Origin: Crocodylus rhombifer
Taxonomy: Eukaryota > Chordata > Crocodylia > Crocodylidae
NCBI GenBank assembly: GCA_038503035.1
Contig: JAVSML010024335.1
Span: 396,017-460,016 of the forward strand
Direction: 5' to 3'
DNA: 64,000 nucleotides
Part shown: piece by piece, positions 1 to 11,153 of the stretch
Position numbering within the stretch: position 1 is the stretch's first letter
Layout of the letters: the number at the start of each line of letters is the position of its first letter
Made by a program: the position numbers and the translations under genes
The notes under the pieces: generated by a model
The model's database searches: none
Told to the model about the DNA's origin: nothing
The model's input: only the letters and a program-made list of their open reading frames with translations

Positions 1-501
1 TAAAAGGGTGCTACACATAAATATGGCTAGTCCTTACTATTCAAAGATCCCCACTTGTAGTAGTACACAAACAGTAGAACAGTTTCTCTCTTTCACTCAG
101 CAAGGTGCTAATCACAGCATCTGTATACAATGTTTTCCCCGCAGATGCAGGATGTTTTCTGGAGATGGTACACAGGGATTCATACCACTAAGATACCAAA
201 TATGGGATATGTTTTGGCCCAGAGCAGGTGGTTTGAGATGTACCAGTTATGCAATTGTTCCTGTGAATTAGGAAGTACATTTTCAATCAAATTTACATAG
301 TACTTTTCATTTATAGATCTCAGATATCATTACAAAGGTAAAAATGTCAGCAAGCAATATACAGTAGGGGGCATATCATCAGCCAGTGTATTTTCAGAAT
401 ACAAGATATTTTCCATATTTGATTGAAAAAGATAATGCTACGTTCAATACACTTGCTGGGGAAAAAAAGCATACATGTCTGTTTAAAGCATTGTCTTAAG
501 C
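1..501. other. AT-rich sequence, nothing recognised
   Basis: This AT-rich stretch has only short open frames without recognisable domains. I see no repeat termini and no splice-bounded conserved exon. It is probably old decayed repeat or unique spacer. Confidence 0.4.
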
Positions 502-826
502 CAGTGATTTGCAGCCAGGCTGCCATGCAACCCTGTGGTGCCTTAAGATCCTTTCTAGGGTGCCATGAGGTGTCATGCAATTTTAGCACTGTTATGTGTG
601 CAAACATGATTCACAGGATAAACAGAAGAGATTTCAAATAGGAATTCATAGTGTTAAGCAACTTTCTGACCTGTTGTGATCTTTCTGAGTTCTTTATAAC
701 ATAAGAATTGCTTTATTATTTTTCTGTAGTCAAAACTTGATTGAAAATTAGAAGCTGATATTTTTCAAAGAGTGCCTGGAGTCTGTCAAAGGGTGTCTTG
801 AGTCTAAAAAAGGCTGAAAACAACTG
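502..826. mobile_element. hAT-type MITE (non-autonomous)
   Basis: This is a 325-bp candidate hAT MITE. The left end reads CAGTGATTTGCAGCC and the reverse complement of the right end reads CAGTTGTTTTCAGCC, giving terminal inverted repeats of the CAGTGGTTCTCAA style common in hAT elements. The flanking 8-mers are TCTTAAGC and TTTTAAGA, which match at 6 of 8 positions as expected for an aged 8-bp target duplication. It has no coding capacity. Class assignment rests on the TIR style and the duplication length; the exact family is unknown. Confidence 0.55.
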
Positions 827-2380
827 TTTTAAGAAAAACAAATAGGTCAGAAGCGGAAGAACTGAGAAAGAAATTTAAATAGGTGAACATTTGTTGGCCT
901 TTACTTTCATATGTCATATTTGCTTTTCAAGGAGTTATTCTGAAATATAAATTCTGAGAACACTGCTTTGTAATTTTCCATAAAATAAATTATAGCTGCC
1001 ACTTTTTATTGGTATGCCAGAAGAAGAAAGCAGTGAGGCCATCTTCTTTGCACAGCTGCAGCAGTGAGACAAAATGCTGCTTTGAGCCTTCACTGTGAGG
1101 GAAAAAAGGTCAAACACTGCTCCTTACAGTATGTTATATCTTAAAGTGAGATGTTGCCAGCTGAGACATACTAATAGCCCCTTTCTCTCAGTCGCCCCAA
1201 AACCTGCTAGTGCAGAGGTAGGTAGGAATGTATCAGACAAATATACAATTGTCATAGCACATTCCACCACACCCCTCATTCATTCTGCCTTTGTCTTGTA
1301 CACGCAGAATGCTCCTGAGCATCAGTGTTTAGACTTGCATGTCCTCAGTAGCCCTCAAAGTGGGGAGACTTTGGCAACAAATTTCAGAATTTAGGACTAC
1401 ATACTTGGAAAATTCTATTCTGTAATAACTGATCAGAGCAGAAATAATTTAGCTAACTTCATGGTTGTGTTGTTGTTAAAGAGCTGCCTGATTGTTTTCC
1501 AGAAGTATATTTTGATTTTATAGTATATTTTAGTAGTGCCCAGAGTCCCAGACCACAAAAATACAATAAGTGCTCCTAAGAGCTAACAGGCCAGAAAAGA
1601 AGTTAAGTAGTGTAAGGCCACCTGGAAATGAAGGTTGATTAATAAATAAATAAATAAAAATCACTTCAATGTGAATAGTTTTGAATTTGGTATCCATAGA
1701 AGAGTCAACTTTGTAAACCCAGCTGATGGAGCTAAACATAGACAAAAACCAGAATGTAAAATTAGCTTAGTGCAGATTATACAGATGCCTGCCTCAAAGG
1801 GAATTACTAGTAGAAAACAAAATAAAGTCAGGTAAACTACACCGAATGCCAGGCTAAAGGGAGAACAAAAAAAAAAAATCAACAAAGAATATATGCAAAT
1901 AGATCAAGGAAGCAGTAGATGGGACACAGCATAGTTACAATCATAATCTTTTTATAGCAGTTTTCATCCAAAGATCTCAAAAAACAGGTATATAATAAAC
2001 ATTAATCATTAATCTTCACAAGTGCTAATTACTATTGTTCCAGTGGTACTAATTCACACTCCATTAATCTATGAATTTGATAATCCCTATCAAAACAGCA
2101 ACACTATTTCTAAACAAATTTTTAACAATATAATGTTCTTGCACATTGCTAAGACTTGTCAGTGTTGAGCTGTATAACATTAAATTCATATTCCTTATTT
2201 TGTATTTTATACAATTAAACTAAATCAAACCTTGTCAAACTAAATTGACAGAGCATATTTTATGATGAGTTATCCTTCGTTTCTTCTTTCCATTTTTGTA
2301 AATTTAGTGGTTTACAAGCATTGTTCCTCTCAAGGTCATTAATTCCACTTTCACAGATGAGTTACATGAAGTACCGATTA
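827..2380. other. AT-rich intergenic sequence with a TAAA microsatellite
   Basis: No gene or clear transposon terminus is visible. A short (TAAA)n tract lies at about 1641-1659. Open frames here are short and low-complexity, so I treat them as chance. Confidence 0.4.
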
Positions 2381-2660
2381 AGAGCATCTATACATGTGCC
2401 CGACATCAGCAATGCATGCTAATTCATCAAGTCTGTTGGTCCAGCATGGTTCAGCAGCCTCTACATCGTGTATTCAGTATCCCCACACTTCAAAATGGTG
2501 GCAAGGGCATTTTAACTAAAGCTTGTCAAACGAGCTTTAGTTAAAGCATCCTCATTACCATTTTGAAGCATGGGACATTGAATATACAAGATGCTATGGG
2601 TACTTTAATTTACAGTGACTCTTGAGAGCTGCTCTAATTAGAGCATCCCCCACCCATAGG
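2381..2660. mobile_element. Palindromic MITE with 65-bp hairpin arms
   Basis: The core is a near-palindrome. The arm at about 2461-2523 pairs with 2534-2600 through blocks such as TTCAAAATGG and TTTAACTAAAGCT, leaving a loop of about 10 bp. The left edge carries GCATCTATACATGTGC, similar to the ends of the Chompy-like MITEs elsewhere in the window. A possible matching end, rc GGTGTCTTTACATGTAC, lies near 3355-3371, so the element could extend to there and include the GC-rich block. There is no coding capacity. The 34.28-34.36 kb repeat has a similar core, which suggests one family. Confidence 0.5.
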
Positions 2661-3371
2661 CAGTGAAAGTGGGGGTTAACAGGGCTCAGCTCCCTCAAAC
2701 AAAGGCAGCAGGTATGGCCCTAGGGCAGCCTGACCACAGGCTACTGGAGCGGGTGGGGTGGGGGGCAGGGGCATGCACACTGACATACCCTGCACAGTCA
2801 GGACTGTAGCCAGCCCAGCAAGCAGGTATGTTTCTTTCAATCTAGTTTCATTTTGACTGCCTGGGCTTGTGGGGGGAGGGGCAGATTGAGACTCCCACAG
2901 AGCAGGAGGGAGTGGGGCAGGGCAAATCATTCACCCCTGTCCTGCTCCCTCCTGCCCTGTGGGGATTGTCCCATGACCCAGCCCAGCCAGAGCCCTACTC
3001 ATTTTAAATGGGGCCCCAGCCAGGGTGGGTCATGGGGCTATCAGAGCCCAGTGGCTCATCCAGGATTGCGGCATGGGGGAGCCAATGGGGAGGAACAGCT
3101 CCCCCTTCCCCAGCTTCCCCACAGTGCATGCAGCAGTGGGAGCGACCTGCCCACACTCTCGGAGGAGCTGGTGGGCTCCGATTGCCCATGGCCCAGCCTG
3201 AGCGCGGCCAGCCCCCCTTCCACTGCCGGGAACAGCACAGCCCCAGCCCTGCCCCCAGCCCTTTATCTGCAGACTTTCCTGTGGAGAGGGAAGGATACAT
3301 ACTCAGTCCCCTGCAAAATTTTTCTCCCTCTACCTATACCCCCCACCATTGCAGAGTACATGTAAAGACAC
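2661..3371. other. GC-rich repeat-like block
   Basis: This is a sharp GC-rich island inside AT-rich sequence. Overlapping open frames exist on both strands (for example 2853-3365 forward), but they are proline/serine/glycine-rich with no domain, as expected of GC-rich non-coding DNA. It may be the interior of a larger Harbinger-type element whose right end is near 3371, or a separate repeat. Confidence 0.35.
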
Positions 3372-3528
3372 CATATGAGCCCTGACTTCCCTGAAGTCAA
3401 TGGGATATTGACATTGGCTTCAGTGACAACAAGATTAGGCCCTAAAGACACAGAAGTAGGTGGAAAAAAATGCAGGTGTCAGACACCTAGATTCCATGCC
3501 AGCTTTCTCTCTCCCTCTCTCCCTCTCA

Positions 3529-3530
<2 letters not shown>

Positions 3531-3566
<36 letters not shown>
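3531..3566. repeat. (CA)n microsatellite
   Basis: About 18 uninterrupted CA dinucleotides are preceded by a CT-rich tract at 3506-3527. It is probably polymorphic between individuals. Confidence 0.95.
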
Positions 3567-3571
<5 letters not shown>

Positions 3572-4190
3572 TGTTCTGCACTACTTTGACATAACACAGG
3601 ACCAGTGATCAAATGCCGTGGCTGGAGATGGATGAAACTTTTGCTCTGGATAGTACTGTAAATTACAGTATTAATTGAGTTAATTTATCCTTTAAGGAGG
3701 AGGCGGCAGCTGATGAACATCAACGTTTGATTTGTTACCCAGCAGAATCTTCAAGTACTGTTCTCTGTATGAATAGTAAGTATGCATAAAATGTATAAAA
3801 ATGGCATCTTCTGACTCATCTGATATCTGCTTTCTGGGTTCGTTTCTGATATCACTTAAACTAAAGAGGTACTTCTAATTTACACTGCTATATCAGTGTA
3901 ACAAAACAGCTGAGTTCAGATCAGACCCCTTCTGCACACAGCATATACAAGTAGTGCATTTAATGACGAAACAAAGTTTTTCAAAAGCTTTGCTCCTTTT
4001 ATCCATTTTGGCTCACCAAAACTCTCAAGATCTGAGTATTAGTTACTTCAGCAAACAGTTTTTTACATTCCAGGTACATATGGGCAAGAGACACAAATGA
4101 AGACAATGGTTCTGCACAGATTCACAGAGTATAAGAAATATAAGGGCAGGAAAGAAAGGTCTAGTGAATCATCCAACTTATAATGTCACA
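3567..4190. other. AT-rich sequence, nothing recognised
   Basis: No coding or repeat structure was recognised between the microsatellite and the MITE that follows. Confidence 0.4.
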
Positions 4191-4690
4191 GGGTGCATTT
4201 ACATGTGTCCTCAACTCATGGCAATAAACTCTGGTGCATATCTTGCCAGAGTTCATTACTCCAAGGCTCTGTATTTGAACATGCACCCTGGAACACAGCA
4301 CTTTGAGCTGAGTAGGAGCAGCCCTGGCTAGCACAGGGTCTGGGGGATCAGCTTACCAGCCCAGCGCTGCTCTGACTTGGCTCAACGTGCTGTGGAGGGG
4401 CTTGCTGGAGCACAAGGGTACTTCAGTGTGGAGCTAGCTGGCAGGCAGCCCCCTGCACTGAAGCACCCTCATGCTCCAGCCAGCCCATTCAGTGTCTACA
4501 TGTGTGCTGCTGCGGAGTAAAAACTTCTGCAGTAGGATAGTACTAGTGTTTACAAGTACTAATCTATGGCAGAGTTAATCAGTTTTCTCCATCCTAAAAG
4601 CACTGCATGTGTAGAAATTGAGATGTTTACTGTGGAACTAATTAGGCAATTCCGCAGTAAACATCTCATGTATATGTGCCTATGGAGCCT
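4191..4690. mobile_element. Chompy-like Harbinger MITE, copy A
   Basis: The left end reads GGGTGCATTTACATGTG and the right end ends in a CATGTATATGTGCC-type inverted counterpart. The interior matches the element at 13431-13888 along its length: a 'gcaataaact' block, a 'ggcagagcat/ggagcagccctggc' block, 'tcagtgtgctgtggagaggc', 'gtaggatagt' and 'agagttaat', all in the same order. Two independent copies of the same 460-500-bp sequence with inverted ends define a MITE family. Attribution to PIF/Harbinger (Chompy-like, described from crocodilians) rests on terminus similarity to the transposase-bearing element next door. There is no coding capacity. The right boundary is approximate. Confidence 0.6.
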
Positions 4691-5496
4691 TATTTTTCAT
4701 CCTGGTACCTTTTTGTATCGTTCCCACCTATGTGTTTAGGATGAAGCATACCAAAGGTCATGATTTAAGACATTAAGAGTGCATCTACATGAGACTATTT
4801 ACTGCACAGTAAAGCAAATTATTGCTTAGTAAGCATCACCATCTACATGTGTAGATGTTTACTAAGCAGTAAATTGTTCTACTGGACAGTTAATTTGCTA
4901 CCTGTAAGTACAAGTAGCAAATTAATTCATGAGTAGTTACTGCACAATAATGCACATGTAGATGCTGACCAGGAGCAAATTTGCTCCCGGGCAGCCCCAC
5001 CACTAGGCTCCACCCTCAGCCTAGCCTTAGGGACATGGGGCTGCGAGTTTCTCCAGCCCCAGGGCTGTGGCAGCTTTTTGCATGCCCCAGGCCCTTAAAA
5101 GCCTGTGGGGACACTGGGGCCCTGGGCCACCTCCAGCCAGCCTCTGGCCACTGCATGTCACAACAGAGGCCCCAGGCAAACCACAGCAGCCTGCCCAGAC
5201 CCCAGTGCAGCCTGCCTGTCCTGTGCCTCTGGCCACCGGGTCCCACTCCAGCTGGCCCCAGGCCAGCTGTAGCAGCCTGCCTGTACTCTGCTGCTTGCAG
5301 CCTGGCACAGCAATACTGTGCATCTGCCTGTTCTGCACTGTGCCCCTGTGCTGGGCACAGCATGCACGTGCCCAGGCCTATCAGCACTGGGACTGCTGCA
5401 TGGAGGCCCAGTGAGTCATCAAGGGAGCCACACTGGCATCCTTCCTGCCACATGTCACCTCCCAGGGCTGCATCTGGTCCCAGGAGGAGACCAGAG

Positions 5497-6140
5497 ACCT
5501 TTTGGTGGTGGGGTGAGGCCAAAGTCCTCAGTCAGTTTGAATGCAGTAGGCACTCCAACACACACATATATGAGGACCTGTCAGGCTGTATGCAGGACCA
5601 CAGGCACGACTGGTTGATGTCCCAGTGCCACACAAAAGTCAATGCATTCTAGGCACAGTGGGTCACCATCACTGATCACAGCTGCCAGTCAGGGGCTGCC
5701 CACAAGTCCATGCCCTTTATGCAACACCTGGATGACATACTTGAGCCATGCTGTCTACAAAAGCATGGGTGGCCTGCCTGAGCCTCTGCTGCAGTCTTAT
5801 TGCCCATGGATTCTCCGCCTGGCACCTGTGGTGATGCATCAGCAGGGGACAGTGCCTCAGGCTACCAGAAGCCCTTCCACACCCCTGCCCTCATCAAGCA
5901 GTTCTGGGAGCCTGGGCCAGCACCTGTCCCACCACATCTGGGTGTGCAGCCCTGCCCAGCAGGCCAGGCTAGCCATGGCACCACTGGCCCTCTGCAGCTC
6001 CAGCTTCTCCCTGGAAGGGGCCTCTGCCCAGGCAGGGAGCTTTCATACCCCTGTGCCCCAGGACACTACCAGGAGCCACACATCCTTGCTGCCAGTGAGG
6101 ACAGATTCAGGCCACTGGGCATGCCTGCCACACCCACCTG
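5497..6140 (+). pseudogene. Harbinger Myb/SANT-like protein, N-terminal exon remnant
   Basis: Read in one frame from 5497, the protein has the pattern of a trihelix/Myb-SANT-like domain: a tryptophan-rich start (FWWWGEA), then FECSRHSNTHIYEDLSG, then the signature HDWLMSQCHTKVNAF, which corresponds to the usual 'G-H-x-R-x-x-x-Q-C-R-x-K-x-K' helix. A stop follows at about 5650, but the frame continues recognisably (TITDHSCQSGAAHKSMPF). In PIF/Harbinger elements the Myb-like protein binds the termini and brings the transposase into the nucleus. A splice-donor-like CTG|GTAAGC lies at 6139-6146, and the C-terminal part appears at 9964 after an acceptor-like AACACAG, so I infer an intron that later received the CR1. 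Premature stops make it a pseudogene. Confidence 0.6.
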
Positions 6141-6957
6141 GTAAGCCACCCATCGGGGAAAGGGCCCTCCCCCATGCCCCTGCCCTTCCTCTCTGCCAAG
6201 CCTGGCCATGTTCCCCCTGGCCCTGGGTTTCACTACCCCATGGCCTGCTGGGAGGCAGAAGAACTGAACACCCTGTGCCCCCTCAGGTAGGTGGAGGAAC
6301 ACATCAATGCTAGCAGTGATGTCATCCTCAGGAGCAGGGGGCAGAGATGTGTAGCCCAGACACAGATAGCCCTCCAGGTGGCAGTGGAGGTTGTGCGGCA
6401 GCGTGGGCTTGAGCTCCCTATCATCAAAACTAAGGGTCCGATTCCAGGTTTGCAGGTGCACCTGGAGCATCAACGCAATCAGCAGCAGCACCTGGGACAT
6501 TTTCAGCAGAGGCATACTTAGGGTGCATAGCCTGTGTGGGCGGGGAGTGGCTGGCCCCAGGGTTCCTCTTCTGAGAGACCTTCTGGCAGGAGGGTGGGAG
6601 TACCACCAGCTCTGCATGCCAGGTGACCAGGAGCCCCTTACCACCCAAGCCCAGGTGCTGTGGGCTTGGAAGCAGCACAGGAAATAGGCTGGACTGCAGG
6701 AAGAGAAAGGGGGTGTGAGAGTGGCTCTGAAGAGGCAGCAGCAGATGCTGTCAGAGGCCAGGTCTGTCCCAGCCTGGGAAGGGAGAAGGGAAGGAAGGCT
6801 GCTTGTGGCACCTACCTGTGGAATGAACAGGGATGGGGGGCGGGGCTCAGCCAGCAGCTGCCTTGCTGGGGCCTGTCTGGCTAACTTACCATGGTCCCTG
6901 GGCACCCATGCATGCACAACCACCAATATAAGGCCAGGCAGCAAACAGTCCCCTGGC
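6141..6957. other. GC-rich interior of the Harbinger element
   Basis: This stretch has an 894-bp reverse open frame (6066-6959, 297 residues) with no domain I recognise. It lies between the Myb-like remnant and the nested CR1, and would be intronic under the model proposed here. Its length may reflect low stop density in GC-rich DNA. A genuine reverse-strand Harbinger exon cannot be excluded, but the order relative to the transposase remnant would not fit a single gene. Confidence 0.35.
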
Positions 6958-7478
6958 ATAAAACCGTAGAAAGTTAGAGTTGGAAGGGACCTCAGGAGGT
7001 CATCTAATCCAACCCCCTGCTCAGAGCTGGATCATCCCCAACTAGATCATCCCAGCCAAATCTTTGTTGAGCTGGCTTTTGAAAACCTACAAGGCTAGGG
7101 CTTCCATCACCTCTCTGGGTAACCTGTTCCAGTGCTTTACTACCCTCCTAGTGAGAACATTCTTTCTAATATCTAACCTAAACTTCCAGTGCTGCAACTT
7201 GAGACCATTGCTCCATGTTCTGTCATCTGCCACCACTGAGAACAGTTTAGCTCCATCCTCTTTTGAACCCCGCTTCAGGTGGTTGAAGACTGCTTTTAAG
7301 TCCCATACCAATCTCCTCTTCTCTAGACTAAGCCCAGTTCCCTCAGTCTTTACTCATAAGTCATGACCTCCAGTCCCCTCACCATTTTTGTTGACTTCTG
7401 TTGGACTCTCTCCAATTTGTCCACACCCTTTCTGTAGTGGAGAGCCCAAAACTGAACACAGTACTCCAGATGTAGCCT
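6958..7478 (-). mobile_element. CR1 LINE, 3' part (left of nested LTR)
   Basis: This is the 3' end of a CR1 retrotransposon on the reverse strand. On the forward strand it opens with the characteristic 3'-UTR sequence 'agttggaagggacctcagg'. The reverse frame at 7087-7311 encodes the CR1 ORF2 C-terminus (FRLDIRKNVLTRRVVKHWNRLPREV). The 'cagtactccagatgtagcct' block then ends abruptly at 7478, and its natural continuation, 'cctcacaagtgctgaataaa', resumes at 8680. The two pieces are one insertion, split later by an LTR. The copy has frameshifts and is dead. Confidence 0.85.
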
Positions 7479-8679
7479 TGTAGTAGAAAGGCCCCCTTTG
7501 TACATTTCCCTTCTGGACATGGATGTGACAGAAGCCCCTTCTTGCTTTCACCCCTACCCCCCATTTTGTGAATTTATTTTCCTTCTAAGTATTGGCATAG
7601 ACCTAGCACACACATCGCATGGATGTGACAAGACTCAGAAGAACCCAGAAAGCTTAAGTGGCTTTCTGTAGGAGAAACCTAGGAGCTACATCTACATATC
7701 AAGTAAGCTCAGTTTCACTAAAGAAAACAAAAGGACTAAAATATCCACAGCAAAGACTGTAAATATATCCTGTGCTAACTTAACTCACTTACTGTCCTCA
7801 GCAGCCTTTGATCCTCACTACCTCACATTGTATTTTTATATATTTCTCACAGTGCATTTTCATATTTCATCTGTCTCATCTTTACCATGGCATTTTATAT
7901 TTTATATTTTATACTTTTAAACTCTTAAGGAGTGTACTTCCTGTAGAATGAAGTTAGACCCTGGATCATTGTTAAAACTGCATTGAAATTGTAATTGTAA
8001 AGTGATAAAATCTGTTGAGTGAATGCAAGTGAATGATGATCATCAGTAGAAAATAGCCTAGCAAAAGGAAATCCATTTTAAGCTAATCAATCTAAAGAAC
8101 TGATTCTTGGAGCTTGAGCACTCACCCTATGGACTATTCCTGTAACCCTGACAATACAGCCAGTAAGTCAATAAGTCAAGGGTGGACTCCCAAAATTATA
8201 GGTACCAGCAGGCAGAGACCACTATGACTAACAGCTGTTAGGTACTACTCAAGACCCATGTGGCACAGTAACCTCCAGATTGGGTAGCCAAGATAATGCT
8301 GGGGGATTACACAAATCTGCCAGAAAGGGATAAAAGGCAGTGAAGTGTGACCCTCAGTGACACCCTCTCATCCAGCACCTGACCTACCAAGACAGAAGGA
8401 CAAGCAGGCGACCCCCTTCTAGAGAAGACATCACCTTGAAGGAAGCTGACCATCAACAGCAGACTCCAGGCCCTCAGATAGGTAGATATACTGACACCAG
8501 TGCTCACAATCACTACAGCAGCCACTACACAGTATACTACCCAGGTTTGAATAAATAAGTGCATGTGTGTGCATGTATTTTGCATAAATTTGCATTTATG
8601 ATTTTATTGGTAACTTCACATCCCGTCCAATAAACTAGAATTTATTATGATCCCATGAGTTGGTCCTTTGTAGCCAACA
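7479..8679 (+). mobile_element. Solo LTR (1.2 kb) inserted in CR1
   Basis: This 1201-bp element starts TGTAGTAGAAAG, ends TAGCCAACA (TG...CA), and is flanked on both sides by GCCT (7475-7478 and 8680-8683). Removing it together with one GCCT restores the standard CR1 order, so the boundaries are well supported. In forward orientation it has a TATA-like GATAAAAGG at 8329 and AATAAA polyadenylation signals at 8550 and 8629, in the order U3-R-U5 requires. No internal coding region remains, so it is a recombined solo LTR. The 4-bp duplication fits a gamma-type endogenous retrovirus or Ty3/gypsy element; I cannot choose between them. Confidence 0.7.
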
Positions 8680-8683
8680 GCCT

Positions 8684-9860
8684 CACAAGTGCTGAATAAA
8701 AGGGAATAATCACTTCCCTTGACCTGCTGGCAACATACCTACCAATGCAGCTAAGTATGCCATTAACCTACTTGGCAACAAAGGTACACTGCTGCCTCAT
8801 ATTCAACTCATTGTCCTCTATAACCACCAGGTCCTTTTCTTCAGAGCTGCTATCCAGCCAGTCAGCCCCCAGCCTGTACTGGTGCATGGGATTGTTCCAT
8901 CTTGAGTGTAGAAAATTGCACTTGTCCTTGCTGAACCTCATGAGATTTCTTTTGGCCCAATTCTCAAATTTGCCTAGATCACTCTCAATCCTAACCCTAC
9001 CCTCTAGTGTATCTACTACTCCCCCAGCTTGCTGTCATATGAAAACTTGCTGAGGATCCACTCTGTACTATCTACCAGGTTGTTGATTAAGATATTGAAC
9101 AAAACTGGCCCCAGGACGGACCCTTGGGGCACTCCACTTGATACTGGCTGCGAACTAGACACTGAGCCATTGATTACTACTCTCTGAGCCCAATGCTCCA
9201 GCCAGTTTTCTATCCGCATTATAATCCATTCATCCAGCCCATACTTCCTTAGCTTACCTGGGAGAATGTTGTGGGAGGCTGTATCAAAATCCTTTCTAAA
9301 ATCAAGGTACATTACATCCACTGGTCTCCCCATATTCACAGAGCCAGTCAGGTTTGTCAGACATGACTTACCCCTGATGAACCCATGCCGACTGTTTCTA
9401 ATAACCTTTTTCTCCTCCAAGTGCTTCAAAATGGATTCCTTGAGGATATTCTTCATGATTTTTGTCCAGGGGCTGGGGTGAAGCTGATTGGCCTCTAGTT
9501 CCCTGGATTCTCCTTATTTCCCTTTCTTAAATATGGGCACAATGTTTTACCTTTTCCAATCATCCAGGACCTCTCCTGGTCATCATGAGTTTTCAAAGAT
9601 GATGGCCAATGGTTCTGCAATCACATCAGCCAACTCCCTCAGCACCCTCAGGTACATTCCATCTGGCTTCATGCACTTGTACACTTCCAGCTTTTCTAAG
9701 TAGCCCCAGACCTGTTCTTTCACCACTGAGGGCTGCTCACTTCCTCCCCAAACTGTGCTGACAGGTGTAGTAATTTGGGAGCTGACCTTCCCTGTGAAGA
9801 ACATATTATCTCAGAAATGTTGCAAGCTCTCACAAACAACCTCTTCCTCTTGGTGCTGTA
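8684..9860 (-). pseudogene. CR1 LINE, reverse transcriptase part (right of nested LTR)
   Basis: This is the reverse-strand continuation of the CR1 split at 7478. The 146-residue frame at 9016-9456 shows the RT region: CLTNL, then [16 protein letters not shown] (motif A, first catalytic Asp kept), then [16 protein letters not shown] (motif B). The frame ends in FSYDSKLG where active CR1 has FADDTKL, so the A-D-D core reads S-Y-D and one catalytic Asp is lost. Upstream, 9583-9804 encodes the conserved linker ([35 protein letters not shown]). Frameshifts separate the pieces. The 5' end is truncated near 9860, inside the Harbinger element. Confidence 0.85.
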
Positions 9861-9963
9861 GGATCTCCAGCTGCATGCAGGGGAGAGGCAGCAGTTTTCA
9901 GCCATCAGGGTCACTTCCAGTCCTGGCCTGGGCCTTGCATATGTACCAGGTCAGGCAACACAG

Positions 9964-10626
9964 GACCCTGGACCAGACTCGGCTTCTGGTCTAGCTAGTC
10001 GCCATGGGCAAGGAGCAACTGGTGGTCTCACAGGCCTGGCACATGGAAAATGTCACCCATGAGTGGGAGAAGGACCGGGCAGACCAGAAGTTCAGGGACA
10101 GGCTCCTGGCCGTAGAGGAGAGGCACCTACAGGGGCAATGAATAGGGGGTGCACACGGGTGCACATGCACCTGCTGAGAGTAAGCGGTGCACCCCCTGCA
10201 AAAAGGCACTACTGACACTGTCAGAGGTGCCTGTGGGCAGTCGCTGTTCACCACACCACTGTCAACACCACTGTGGATAGTTGCCAACCCCTAGTCAGTG
10301 CTTACCATCCCCCCCCCCACCAACAGAGCTGGTGGCATGTGTGGCAGCTCCATACTAACGGCCACCGTGCTCCCTCCAGGGCCAGCACAGCCATGCCTCC
10401 CCAGCCACTAGGGGCACGCGTTGTTCATAAGCACCTGGTGGCCCAGGAGCAGCAGGCTTCCCTGGTGGCCATGGCAGTGGAGGCCATGGAGGAGGACTAC
10501 TGGGTGCTTGGCACCATCCTGGCTCTGGAGCTTGCCTTCATGCTGCCTGCTGCCCTGCCCGTGGCCACAGTCCTGCCTGTCCCTTGGCAGCTGCCCAGTA
10601 GCAAGCCCCCTGTGGGCCTGGGCTGA
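9964..10626 (+). pseudogene. Harbinger Myb/SANT-like protein, C-terminal exon remnant
   Basis: A short frame at 10004-10141 reads WHMENVTHEWEKDRADQKF and then FRDRLLAVEERHLQGQ, a charged coiled-coil tail typical of transposon Myb/SANT-like proteins. An in-frame stop lies just upstream at 9992-9994. The sequence then breaks off and resumes at about 10421 with HLVAQEQQASLVAMAVEAME, the expected continuation, ending at a stop at 10624-10626. The roughly 280 bp between look like an insertion or locally rearranged sequence and contain a 10-bp inverted repeat (GGGGGTGCAC at 10145, GTGCACCCCC at 10187). An acceptor-like AACACAG precedes 9964. This is the C-terminal half of the gene that begins at 5497. 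Confidence 0.55.
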
Positions 10627-11153
10627 GGTGCAGCAGCACCTTCAACAGCCAGGTGCCCCCATCCAGGCTCCTCCACCACCCAGCCCCTCAACCTGGGCCC
10701 AGCCCTTCCCCTCACCTCTGCTCCATGTGGCCCTAAAGCAGGAGCTGCCTGCAGTGGGGCCAGCATTGTGCATGGGCTCTGCTGACCCAGCCCACTAGCT
10801 GCAGCAGAGAGAGCCACCCGTGCTGGCAGAGCAGCACCTGCCATTTCTTCCAGACAAGCCCCTTGCCCACTGGCCTTACCGCAGTGTGTGCAGCCATGGT
10901 GGTGCCTCCAGAGCCTGAGGTGCTGAACACCTGTCCCCAGGCTCCACCCCTAGGAGCCCCCACCCCACTGCCCCCCATCCTGGGAGGGAAACAATGCACT
11001 GAACAGGGTCTGCTTGGGGAAGAAGGTACTATAGGTAAGTAGGGTGGGTGGTGGAGGTGCTCTGTGAGGAGAGGGAGAGGGGGGAAACAAGGTCTTGTGT
11101 GGGGGAGGGAGAGGGGAAGGGTTCTGTTGTTGGGGTCTGTGTTTGTGGAGGGG

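Noticed and set aside
2853..3365. 170-residue forward open frame
   Set aside because: Composition-driven (Pro/Ser/Gly), with overlapping frames in other phases, no recognisable domain and no ATG-context or splice evidence.
4981..5470. N-terminal extension of the 223-residue forward frame as part of a Myb-like protein
   Set aside because: Only the last 50 residues show the SANT-like pattern. The preceding part is low-complexity Cys/Pro/Ala and is better treated as untranslated Harbinger sequence.
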